From: Chromatiales bacterium
Lineage (GTDB): Bacteria > Pseudomonadota > Gammaproteobacteria > Steroidobacterales > GCA-2729495
Assembly: GCA_002729875.1 (NCBI GenBank)
Contig: PBZD01000020.1
Coordinates: 24,254 to 88,253, forward strand
Direction: 5' to 3'
Length of the DNA stretch: 64,000 nucleotides
Below, piece after piece: positions 33,747 to 41,797 of this stretch (the first letter of the stretch is position 1; the number at the start of each line of letters is the position of its first letter). The position numbers and the translations under genes were made by a program. Under the pieces are notes generated by a model. That model had not been told where the DNA came from and did not search any database. It was given only the letters and a program-made list of their open reading frames with translations.

Positions 33747-34969
33747 GAGGATTGGTCCGATCCGGCGGCAGCGCGGGTTTGCAGCATACCGGTGAGCGAT
33801 AGAATTTTTGCATAGCCCAGCGCATCAGCTGGCGTCCATTCGCCGGCGGCTTCACCGTATACGCCTTTGGTGGCAGCCATCAGTGAGTGCTTCGTGGTGA
33901 CGCCTTCGATAAATACGCTGCCGACCCTGAACTGTACGGTAACTTCACCCGTAACAAACCGTTGCGATGACTCAAGCAACGCCTCGATATCGCGGCAGGC
34001 CGCATCGAGCTGTTTGCCTTCATGCACGTAGTCACCATAGCTTGTAGCAACAGAGTCCTTGATGCGGGTTTGCAGGGCACTCAAGGTTAGTTTTTCCAGT
34101 TCCCGATGGGCAGTGAGCAGTACTTCTGCGGCCGGGGCTTCAAAAGCGACCCGGCCCTTGGTGCCGAGCACGGTATCACCGACGTGAATGCCACGTCCGA
34201 TGCCGAACGGGCCGGCCAGCATTTCAAGTTTTTCGATCAGTGCAACCGGCTCCATCCTGGCGCCATCGAGACTCACCGGGATGCCGCAGCTGAAGCCGAC
34301 GATATGCGTCTCGGGTGACAGCGGTTGCTCGAGCGCACCAGGCGACAGAACCCAGGCCTGTTCCGGGATTGTGCCGTGCGAGTCAAGGGTTTCCCGACCG
34401 CCAATCGATACGCCCCACAGGCCACGGTTGATCGAATATTCGGTTCCCTTGGCCGGAATCGGGTAAGCGTGCTGCTCAAGATAAGCAATTTGCTCAGGGC
34501 GCACGAAGGACTGGTCGCGCACCGGCGCGAGCACCTCAAGATTCGGATTGATGGTGCGCAGGGCAACTTCGAAGCGAACCTGATCGTTGCCGGCCGCCGT
34601 ACAACCGTGTGCGACGGTATCAGTGCCGCGTTCGGTAGCGATTTCAGCCAATAGTTGCGCCTGGATACCACGTTCGGCGCCCACGCACAGCGGATAGAGT
34701 TGTCCCCGACGGACATTCCCGGCGATCAGGAAGCGGATCACTCGTTCGAAAAATATTTCTCGTGCCTCGATGAGCAGGTGTTCCTGTGCCCCGAGCTGCA
34801 TTGCTCTGGCCTGTAGATCTTCGGCCGCCGCAGCATCGAGTCCGCCGGTGTTGATACAAACCGTCACCACCGGGCGCTGGTAGGTTTCTTTCAGCCACGG
34901 GACACAGAAGGAGGTGTCGAGCCCGCCGGAGAAGGCCAGGATGATCGGTGATTGAGATTCTTTATTCAT
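33743..34969 (-). CDS. argG: Argininosuccinate synthase
   Basis: A 408-residue ATP-dependent ligase joining citrulline and aspartate. The PP-loop SGGLDTSFC near the N terminus binds ATP; HGCTAAGNDQVRFE and SINRGLWG are family signatures. Start ATG 34969 has GGA four bases upstream; an ATG at 34990 is possible. It lies 44 bases after argR and overlaps the P-loop gene. The length fits the shorter Xanthomonas-type ArgG. Confidence 0.95.
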   Translation of the reverse strand: MNKESQSPIILAFSGGLDTSFCVPWLKETYQRPVVTVCINTGGLDAAAAEDLQARAMQLGAQEHLLIEAREIFFERVIRFLIAGNVRRGQLYPLCVGAERGIQAQLLAEIATERGTDTVAHGCTAAGNDQVRFEVALRTINPNLEVLAPVRDQSFVRPEQIAYLEQHAYPIPAKGTEYSINRGLWGVSIGGRETLDSHGTIPEQAWVLSPGALEQPLSPETHIVGFSCGIPVSLDGARMEPVALIEKLEMLAGPFGIGRGIHVGDTVLGTKGRVAFEAPAAEVLLTAHRELEKLTLSALQTRIKDSVATSYGDYVHEGKQLDAACRDIEALLESSQRFVTGEVTVQFRVGSVFIEGVTTKHSLMAATKGVYGEAAGEWTPADALGYAKILSLTGMLQTRAAAGSDQSS

Positions 34970-35013
34970 GGTTCCGCGTTCCGGGTTCAATAGTCTGGAT
35001 GTCCTGGTATCAA

Positions 35014-35469
35014 TTAATGATGGGTTTGTTCTTGTAATCGGGCCACAAGCCGACGTTGCCCGGCAGCGTTGCCTGTGGCAACAAATATCGTATCGTCGCC
35101 GGAAACCGTACCGATAATTTCCGGCCAGCCACTGCGGTCCAGGCAGACGGCAACCCGCTGAGCGGCGCCGATTGCAGTCCTGATAACAGTCAGGTTTGCA
35201 CCGGCGGTCTGGATGTCACGAATAAAGTCAGCAAATATGGCTTCATCACGCTCCTCGTCAGTTGGCAGGGCATCGGGTGGTGCATACCCCTGATCGAGTT
35301 TCATTACGCCAAGTTGCTTCAGATCGCGACTTACACTCGACTGGGTCGCCTCAATCCCTTGCTGTTGCAAGAGATCTACCAGCACGGTCTGTCGGCCCAC
35401 GGTCTGTTCCCGCAGGATTCTGAGTATCGCAGCCTGGCGTTTTTCACGGGTTTCAATTTCTGCTGGCAT
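35014..35469 (-). CDS. argR: Arginine repressor
   Basis: A 151-residue ArgR. The N-terminal winged HTH (QTVLVDLLQQQGIEATQSSVSRDLKQLG) binds ARG boxes, and the C-terminal domain (GDDTIFVATG) binds arginine and forms a hexamer. It is the first gene of the arginine cluster and probably autoregulated: the promoter lies directly upstream and overlaps a palindrome. ATG 35469 is the start; earlier ATGs fall in the promoter. Confidence 0.93.
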   Translation of the reverse strand: MPAEIETREKRQAAILRILREQTVGRQTVLVDLLQQQGIEATQSSVSRDLKQLGVMKLDQGYAPPDALPTDEERDEAIFADFIRDIQTAGANLTVIRTAIGAAQRVAVCLDRSGWPEIIGTVSGDDTIFVATGNAAGQRRLVARLQEQTHH

Positions 35470-35496
35470 ATCATTAAATGCACATAAAAATACTTG

Positions 35497-35531
35497 TATG
35501 CGCATATTATCAATATAAATGGTATTGTCAA
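35497..35531 (-). promoter_or_regulatory. Promoter and palindromic operator of argR operon
   Basis: On the minus strand TTGACA (35526-35531) and TAATAT (35504-35509) are spaced by 16 bases. The perfect palindrome TATGCGCATA (35497-35506) overlaps the -10 box, with AT-rich flanks like an ArgR site. This suits repression of the cluster by ArgR with arginine; the match to a consensus ARG box is only partial. Confidence 0.55.
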
Positions 35532-35642
35532 GCACTTAGTGCCCTTGCCCGATACAGGTTTGCCACTGGATTCATTATCGAGATCCTGACCTCGGCCTGC
35601 GGTAAACTCCGCGCTCGCAGCATGGACAGGGAGCCTGGTAAC

Positions 35643-36308
35643 GTGACAAAACTGCAAACCGTGGAAGTCGAGAGCGGACCGGAACCCGCATCCAGCATTA
35701 TCTGGATGCACGGTCTTGGTGCCGATGCGCATGATTTCGAGCCCGCCGTACCGATGCTGCAGCTTGATTCCGGACGGGCGATCCGGTTTGTATTTCCGCA
35801 TGCCCCGGTCAGGCCGGTGACATTGAATGGCGGTATGCAGATGCGGGCCTGGTATGACCTGGTGTCGCTCGATCGTAATGCACCGGAAGATGAGGACGGA
35901 ATTCGTGCCAGTGCGGTCGCCATCGAAGAGTTGATTCAACGGGAACGGGACCGTGGTATCGCCACGGATCAGATAGTGATGGCGGGTTTTTCAATGGGCG
36001 GTGCCATGGCGCTGTTTACGGCTTTGCGTTATCCGGAAAAACTTGCCGGGGTACTCGCATTATCGACCTATGTTCCGATTGTACGCTTTGTTGAAGCCGA
36101 AGCCTCTGCCGCCAATCTCAGCTTACCGATATTTATGGCACACGGACAAGTTGATGATGTCGTTCCGTTCAACTTTGCGCGTAATTCACGCAAGCGCCTG
36201 CACCAGTTGGGTTATGACGTAGAGTGGCATGAATACCCGATGGCACACTCGGTTATTCCCGAGGAACTGCAGCATATAAAAGGATTTCTTGAGCGGATAA
36301 TTGCTTAG
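35643..36308 (+). CDS. Carboxylesterase (phospholipase/carboxylesterase family)
   Basis: A 221-residue alpha/beta hydrolase of the EstB/acyl-protein-thioesterase family. The oxyanion segment is IIWMHGLGADAHDF, the nucleophile is in AGFSMGGAMAL, the acid in HGQVDDVVPF and the base in YPMAHSV. All are intact. GTG 35643 has GGGAG upstream and gives the family's length; an ATG at 35622 is an alternative. Cytoplasmic; the natural ester is unknown. Confidence 0.92.
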   Translation: MTKLQTVEVESGPEPASSIIWMHGLGADAHDFEPAVPMLQLDSGRAIRFVFPHAPVRPVTLNGGMQMRAWYDLVSLDRNAPEDEDGIRASAVAIEELIQRERDRGIATDQIVMAGFSMGGAMALFTALRYPEKLAGVLALSTYVPIVRFVEAEASAANLSLPIFMAHGQVDDVVPFNFARNSRKRLHQLGYDVEWHEYPMAHSVIPEELQHIKGFLERIIA

Positions 36309-36330
36309 AATGTTGCCGCGCAGGTGCTAT

Positions 36331-36993
36331 TTATGGGCTGAGTGGAACTGCGTAGAACAATATGGAGAAAAAGTGCAGCACACTGCCGGTAAAGACAAAC
36401 AAATGCCAGATGGCATGATGATAGGGTAGCGTCTTCCAGACGTAGAAGATCACTCCAAACGAGTAACAAAGTCCGCCTGCCAGCAGCAGGATAAGCCCAT
36501 TGGTTTCCACTGCTCGCAACATGGGTTTGATGGCAAGCAGCACCAGCCATCCCAGGCCCAGGTAGAGACCGATCGACACCCGCTTGTAGCGTTTCTTACT
36601 GACCAGTTCCATCGCGATGCCGAGGCTGGCAATACTCCAGACCAGGCCAAGCAGGGTCCATCCCCAGGCACCACGCAGATTGACCAGTGTGAAAGGTGTA
36701 TAGGTGCCGGCAATGAGCAGGTAGATGGCGGCATGATCGAGCCTTTGCAGCACCAGCTTTGTCTTTGCGTGGGGGATACTGTGATAAAGCGTTGAGGCGG
36801 CATAAAGCAGTATCAGTGTGGTGCCATAGATACTGGTACTGACAATATGCCCGGCATCGCCATGCTGCGAAGAAAACATCACCAGCACTATCAGGCCGCC
36901 AATACTAAGAAGTAACCCCGCCCCGTGGCTTACCGTATGGGCAATCTCCTCCCCGATACTGTAGTGACTTTGCATCCGCTCACTGTATACCAT
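36331..36993 (-). CDS. trhA: TrhA/hemolysin III family membrane protein
   Basis: A 220-residue seven-pass membrane protein of the PAQR superfamily. Zinc-binding positions are visible: His in EIAHTVSHGAG, SxxxH/H in STLYHSIPH and the C-terminal HxxxH in HHAIWHLFVF. Known members influence membrane lipid homeostasis; the name hemolysin III is historical. Its start overlaps the nudC stop by one base. Confidence 0.9.
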   Translation of the reverse strand: MVYSERMQSHYSIGEEIAHTVSHGAGLLLSIGGLIVLVMFSSQHGDAGHIVSTSIYGTTLILLYAASTLYHSIPHAKTKLVLQRLDHAAIYLLIAGTYTPFTLVNLRGAWGWTLLGLVWSIASLGIAMELVSKKRYKRVSIGLYLGLGWLVLLAIKPMLRAVETNGLILLLAGGLCYSFGVIFYVWKTLPYHHAIWHLFVFTGSVLHFFSILFYAVPLSP

Positions 36994-37937
36994 TATCTTG
37001 CGGATCTTGGTGAGAGGAATGGTGGCTGGTGCAGGTTGAGATTTTCCAGTGAGGGCCCGTCGTATTGATCGAACCAGGTGGAAACCAGTTGGTAGGCTAT
37101 CGAGAACCGGGTCGGCAGGAAGATATCGCCGGAAATAATTTCCTTGCGTGACACCCAGCGCGCTTCAATCAGTTCTCCGTCGTTAAGTTTAATGTCTTCA
37201 GATTGACCCTGGGCATGAAAGCCGATCATCAGAGACGTAGGAAACGGCCACGGTTGTGATGCGTAATAGGTGACATCACCAGTCTTGATATTGGTTTCTT
37301 CTGCAACTTCCCGCCGGATGGCATCTTCAAGGCTTTCACCTGGCTCGACGAAACCGGCAATTGTTGAGAATCGCCGTTCGGGCCAGTCGGCCTGGCGGCC
37401 CAGAAGTGCGCGGTCTTTATTGTGTACGAGTACGATAACGGCCGGATCGAGGCGTGGAAAGCTGCGGTGGCCGCAAACAGGGTCTGTGCAGGCCATGACG
37501 AAACCGGCTTCGGACATAAGATTCTGTGTCCCGCAGACGCCGCAGTGCTGATGATTGTGTTGCCACTCGACCATGGCCTTGGCAAAGGCAGCCAGCCCCG
37601 CATCAGCGGCATCAACTAATGAGCTTATTTTTCGCAGACCGACAAATTGAGTGCCAGCCCCGAAGTCAGGTTCATCCTGAGTATTGAGTGCGAGGGCAAA
37701 AATATTGCGTTTGTCGAGTTTGCCCAGGTAGGTACTGGCGGGCAGATATTGCCTCCAGGCAGCAATATCTGCGGGGGTGAGCAATGCAATGCGTGCTTCA
37801 ACGATCAGGCACTGATTTTGCCAGATAGCTACAAACCGGCTCGACGGATTGGCGCGGGCTTCCTCCAGGGCTGCCGGGTTGCTGCGTAACAAGCTGTGGC
37901 GATCGATATAGTCACCGGATAGGAGGATCTCGGACAT
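36993..37937 (-). CDS. nudC: NADH pyrophosphatase NudC
   Basis: A 314-residue Nudix hydrolase cleaving NAD(H) and removing NAD caps from RNA. A zinc ribbon (Cys132, Cys135, Cys150, Cys155) precedes the Nudix box GFVEPGESLEDAIRREVAEE (about residues 195-214), and the NudC-specific SQPWPFPTS motif follows near residue 228. The N-terminal domain is intact. It probably shares a transcript with trhA. Confidence 0.95.
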   Translation of the reverse strand: MSEILLSGDYIDRHSLLRSNPAALEEARANPSSRFVAIWQNQCLIVEARIALLTPADIAAWRQYLPASTYLGKLDKRNIFALALNTQDEPDFGAGTQFVGLRKISSLVDAADAGLAAFAKAMVEWQHNHQHCGVCGTQNLMSEAGFVMACTDPVCGHRSFPRLDPAVIVLVHNKDRALLGRQADWPERRFSTIAGFVEPGESLEDAIRREVAEETNIKTGDVTYYASQPWPFPTSLMIGFHAQGQSEDIKLNDGELIEARWVSRKEIISGDIFLPTRFSIAYQLVSTWFDQYDGPSLENLNLHQPPFLSPRSAR

Positions 37938-37991
37938 GTCGGAACCATGCCGAAGAAATCAGAGAGACACAAGGATGAATGGCGTGAGGGA

Positions 37992-38597
37992 TTAGCGTTG
38001 TGACACAGATCCCTGACCTCTGGCGGATCGTCCGGTTTTACTGATCAGAGCTTTTTGCTCACACAATGGGCAACGTCGGTAGTCGAGCGCATACGTATCC
38101 TGAATATAAGGACCATGACAGGTGTCGCACCAGGAAAAATAAAGCTCCCTGGTTTCAACGAGTGCATGATAGAGATTCCAGGTCCACTCGAACGAAAATT
38201 GCGGGCGCGGACAAAGTAGCTGATAGGTCTCAAATGCATCGCACAGGCGAGTACCCAGAGTAACATCATCGAGTGAGTTGATCGGCTGAGCGCGTTGGCG
38301 GTTGCTTAGTTTGAAAGCATTGCAGAGTCGGCACAGGCAGGCCAGCAAGGTTGCTTCGGTATGGCGACAGGTACTGTTCACAAAGCGCGCTATCTGGCGC
38401 GGAGATTTGCCACGTCGGCGCAGAACTTTCTCACCGGTCACTGATTTGAAATAGGCGCCGTATAACTTGCGAATCCGGTCTTCAGTAAATCCGGTGAAGC
38501 GGCGAATAGTTCCGGTGCGGGCTTCGTGTCGGATCAGGCGTACGGCGAGGTCGAAGCGGTCAATTTCTCCGCGGTAACGGTTGTCTGTAATGCGCAT
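37992..38597 (-). CDS. FlhC-like transcriptional regulator
   Basis: A 201-residue protein resembling FlhC, the flagellar master-regulator subunit. Similarity includes an N-terminal helical pattern (RFDLAVRLIRHEARTGTI...LYGAYF), the central RLCDAFETYQ...FSFEWTWNLYHAL segment, and a C4 zinc site at Cys157, Cys160, Cys176, Cys179 (C-x2-C-x15-C-x2-C; the enteric protein has x16). Unlike enteric flhDC, it is divergent from its FlhD-like neighbour. No flagellar gene lies in the window, so its target genes may not be flagellar. The C-terminal tail is basic. Confidence 0.72.
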   Translation of the reverse strand: MRITDNRYRGEIDRFDLAVRLIRHEARTGTIRRFTGFTEDRIRKLYGAYFKSVTGEKVLRRRGKSPRQIARFVNSTCRHTEATLLACLCRLCNAFKLSNRQRAQPINSLDDVTLGTRLCDAFETYQLLCPRPQFSFEWTWNLYHALVETRELYFSWCDTCHGPYIQDTYALDYRRCPLCEQKALISKTGRSARGQGSVSQR

Positions 38598-38719
38598 TGT
38601 AAAACTCCATAATTTGGCTCAAAACACTACTGGCACCCAAATCCAGTCGAAAATTTCATATTATGGTCGATAAAACCCATATATAGTACTTTATTCCCCT
38701 GCTAAGCTGGAGAATGAAT

Positions 38720-39313
38720 ATGCGACCAAATCATTCGGATATGCGTATGTATGCCGACCTAATGGATCTGAACCGCGGGTTTCTTGGTTTGCTGACTGCA
38801 CCACGTTCCCAACAGGCGGTTCCGAACTTCGGACTTGAAGCTGCGATTATCGATCAGTTGAGCCGGTTGTCATTGGCGGAACTGGAGTTCATAGCCGCTA
38901 CCCCGGGGTTGCTGGCCTGTTTTTCACAGTGGCCGACGGTATCGATGCACTGGGTTGCCGAGGTGGGGACAACCCGGACATCGAATCAAGCAGCCTGGCG
39001 CGAGACTGCGCGGTTATATGTCACCGGGCTGCTGACTTATTTATGGCAGATGGAAAAACGCGACTGGCCTTGTTGCGCGCTCTGTGCCGGATCTGCCGAG
39101 CTAAACTCAGGGTCGATGGAAAAATTTGATTTTACCCGGATTCATGTATCGGCCGATATTGCAGTGGACCAACTGCAAGCCCGGTTCAACAATTATCCAT
39201 CATTCTGGACAGACCTGATTTGCAGCGCCCGCAGCGGTAACGAGGATTTTCGGGCGTTATCACAGTTGACGATTATTCCACTCGCGTTAGCCGAAGAGTG
39301 CTCGGCTGAATAA
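38720..39313 (+). CDS. FlhD-like N-terminal domain protein
   Basis: A 197-residue protein whose first ~70 residues resemble FlhD: DLMDLNRGFLGLL, then PNFGLEAAIIDQLSRLSLAELEFIAATPGLLACF, parallel to the enteric DINLSYLLL, LGI, LPQMVKLAETNQLVCHF pattern. The remaining ~120 residues are extra and include CCALCAGS. FlhD is normally about 115 residues. The partner FlhC-like gene is 122 bases away on the opposite strand. ATG 38720 has GGAG seven bases upstream, better than ATG 38714. The match is from pattern memory and should be tested by profile. Confidence 0.6.
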   Translation: MRPNHSDMRMYADLMDLNRGFLGLLTAPRSQQAVPNFGLEAAIIDQLSRLSLAELEFIAATPGLLACFSQWPTVSMHWVAEVGTTRTSNQAAWRETARLYVTGLLTYLWQMEKRDWPCCALCAGSAELNSGSMEKFDFTRIHVSADIAVDQLQARFNNYPSFWTDLICSARSGNEDFRALSQLTIIPLALAEECSAE

Positions 39314-39366
39314 TTTAGGGCTGCCGCGGTTGGTTTGCCGGATCACCCGTTGCACAATGTGGCTTG

Positions 39367-40326
39367 ATGAATGCGCTGTCTATCAGAAACCTGGTCAAAG
39401 TCTACGGCAACGGGGTTCGGGCACTAAAGGGTGTCGATCTTGACGTATCCGAGGGTGATTTTTTTGCCTTGCTGGGGCCTAACGGTGCCGGCAAGACAAC
39501 CGCAATTGGCATTATCACCTCACTCGTAACAAAAACCTCCGGCAAGGTGCATGTTTTTGGTCATGATATCGATACGGAGCTGAATGCGGCGAAGGCCTGT
39601 ATTGGTATCGTGCCGCAGGAAATCAACCTGAATTCCTTTGACCGGGTTATGAATATTGTTATCAACCAGGCCGGGTTTTACGGGCTGTCTTTACGCCGTG
39701 CAAGGCCGCGTGCACAGCAGGTACTTGAACAATTGAGGTTATGGGATCGACGTGACGAGGTGGCCCGTAACCTGTCCGGCGGCATGAAACGAAGATTGAT
39801 GATTGCACGGGCACTTGTACATTCACCGCGGTTGCTGATTCTCGACGAACCAACGGCGGGGGTGGATATTGAGATTCGGCGTACGATGTGGACTTTTCTG
39901 CGCGAACTTAACGATTCAGGCACTACGATTATTCTTACAACACATTACCTGGAAGAGGCCGAGAATCTTTGCCGGCACGTTGCAATCATCGATGACGGAG
40001 AAGTGATTCAGCATCACCCCATGGACGACTTCTTGCGCACCCTGAAGCAGCAAAATTTTATTATCAATACGCGTGATAAGGTTGATGTCATTCCTACATT
40101 GGATGGCTGCCTGATTCATCAGCTCAAGGATTTCGAGCTTGAGATAGCGGTGCAGCGTAATCACGATCTGAATGATGTGTTCGCTGCGCTCAGTGCTGCA
40201 GGTATAAAAATCATTAGTATGCGTAACAAGACAAACCGTCTCGAGGAATTGTTTTTTGACCTGACGGATCGCAGTGATCCGGGCATCTCAGCGGAATCAT
40301 CAGTGCAGTCAGGAACCGAGGTATGA
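39367..40326 (+). CDS. ABC-2 type transporter ATPase
   Basis: A 319-residue ATP-binding subunit. Walker A GPNGAGKTT, Q-loop VPQE, signature LSGGMKRR, Walker B LLILDEPTAGVD and switch His TTHYLEEAE are all present, plus a C-terminal extension of about 90 residues typical of the YadG/drug-exporter type. It powers the permease encoded next, which overlaps it by four bases. The gene begins 53 bases after the FlhD-like gene, so control by that pair is possible. Confidence 0.93.
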   Translation: MNALSIRNLVKVYGNGVRALKGVDLDVSEGDFFALLGPNGAGKTTAIGIITSLVTKTSGKVHVFGHDIDTELNAAKACIGIVPQEINLNSFDRVMNIVINQAGFYGLSLRRARPRAQQVLEQLRLWDRRDEVARNLSGGMKRRLMIARALVHSPRLLILDEPTAGVDIEIRRTMWTFLRELNDSGTTIILTTHYLEEAENLCRHVAIIDDGEVIQHHPMDDFLRTLKQQNFIINTRDKVDVIPTLDGCLIHQLKDFELEIAVQRNHDLNDVFAALSAAGIKIISMRNKTNRLEELFFDLTDRSDPGISAESSVQSGTEV

Positions 40327-41096
40327 AACTGGCGCAACAACTCGTGTCGTTGCAGACGTTGGTGCGCAAGGAAATAAGCCGGGTTACCCGGATCTGGATA
40401 CAGACCTTTGTGCCGCCGGTTATCACGATGTCACTATATTTTATTATTTTCGGCAACCTGATCGGTCGACGTATTGGTCAGATGGATGGCTTTGATTATA
40501 TGCAGTACATCGCACCCGGCCTGATCATGATGTCGGTGATTCAGAATTCATATGGCAATGTCGTGTCCTCATTTTTTGGCGCCAAGTTTCAAAAGCACCT
40601 CGAGGAAATGCTTGTCTCGCCAATGCCGACCTACGCAATCATTATTGGCCATGTTGCCGGTGGTGTATTTCGCGGCCTGATGGTCGGATCGATCGTGACC
40701 GTGATCGCGCTGTTTTTCACCAAGCTGCAGATTGCCAATATCTTTGTCACGATCAGTATCGTCATCCTGACGGCAATTGTTTTTGCGCTGGGCGGCCTGA
40801 TCAACGCAATCCTGGCCAGAAAGTTTGATGATATTTCGATCATTCCGGCATTTGTGCTGGCGCCACTGACTTACCTTGGCGGGATTTTTTATTCTATTTC
40901 ATTATTACCTGAATTCGCGCAAAAGCTGTCTTTGTTTAACCCTATTCTGTACATGGTCAATGCATTTCGCTACGGCATGCTCGGCGTATCGGATATTGAT
41001 ATTCGGGTGGCTTATGGCATTACACTGACTTTTATTGCCATATTGTTCGGTGTCAGTATGTTTATGATGGATCGGGGTATCGGAATTCGTGAATAG
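40323..41096 (+). CDS. ABC-2 type transporter permease
   Basis: A 257-residue inner-membrane protein with six predicted transmembrane segments, of the YadH/ABC2_membrane family. The conserved region LAPLTYLGGIFYSISLLPEFAQ before the last segments is typical. It forms the pore of the exporter with the preceding ATPase; the substrate is unknown. Confidence 0.92.
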   Translation: MKLAQQLVSLQTLVRKEISRVTRIWIQTFVPPVITMSLYFIIFGNLIGRRIGQMDGFDYMQYIAPGLIMMSVIQNSYGNVVSSFFGAKFQKHLEEMLVSPMPTYAIIIGHVAGGVFRGLMVGSIVTVIALFFTKLQIANIFVTISIVILTAIVFALGGLINAILARKFDDISIIPAFVLAPLTYLGGIFYSISLLPEFAQKLSLFNPILYMVNAFRYGMLGVSDIDIRVAYGITLTFIAILFGVSMFMMDRGIGIRE

Positions 41097-41178
41097 GCCT
41101 GACGACCAGGTGCCGGTAATTGCAATCACGGTTGGGCGGTAACCGGTTGGTAAATTAATCCATGCAGAATATTGTCGG

Positions 41179-41790
41179 CTAGTCTTTGCTCATTTGGAAC
41201 CGGGTTCCCTGCTGGATCATGATGATACCATCCGCAGTGATTGCCTCGATCGTCGGGCCCTCGGCCAGCCGCTCCCCTTCACGATATTTTTTCATGTTGA
41301 TGAAGACGAAACGCTTGGCTGCATTAGTTGAATAAACATGCATGTCAATATGCAGGCTGTCGATTGATACGAGTCCGGCTGTTCGCAGTTGATCAAGACT
41401 CGGCAGACTTTCCTGAATTGTCTGTTGCGCTGCCGCAGGTGGAGCGGGTGCCGTTGGCGGGGTCGGCTCGGGAGTTATGGCAGGCACATCACTGCGTGTC
41501 ACTATTGCGGTCTTGTCGACGGCCGCCTCCCGCAGAGAGCGTACTTCAGGCTTCACAGATGCCCGCGCCGGGGCCGGCGGGGGTTTAACAACAGTCGCTG
41601 CCGGTTTTTCGGTGGGCAGCATGATAATGCCAAAAATCACGGCGTTGATTGCTAACACGACGACGAGTATGGGTAACCAGAATGTTCTTTTTTTCCTTGG
41701 TGCGGCTTGCGGGGCTGCGGACAGAGTCGGCGCCGCCTGCTCACGATGTTCGTTTTCACTTTTGCGCAATGCGTCGAGTATGAAAGACAT
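41179..41790 (-). CDS. gspB: General secretion pathway protein GspB
   Basis: A 203-residue inner-membrane protein. The N terminus MSFILDALRKSENEHRE is the GspB signature, followed by one membrane segment (about 36-57), a Pro/Ala-rich periplasmic linker and a C-terminal beta domain (DSLHIDMHVYS...EGERLAEGPTIEAI). With GspA it helps place the type II secretion secretin through peptidoglycan. It lies seven bases after gspA. No other gsp gene is in the window. Confidence 0.93.
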   Translation of the reverse strand: MSFILDALRKSENEHREQAAPTLSAAPQAAPRKKRTFWLPILVVVLAINAVIFGIIMLPTEKPAATVVKPPPAPARASVKPEVRSLREAAVDKTAIVTRSDVPAITPEPTPPTAPAPPAAAQQTIQESLPSLDQLRTAGLVSIDSLHIDMHVYSTNAAKRFVFINMKKYREGERLAEGPTIEAITADGIIMIQQGTRFQMSKD

Positions 41791-41797
41791 CGGGTGC

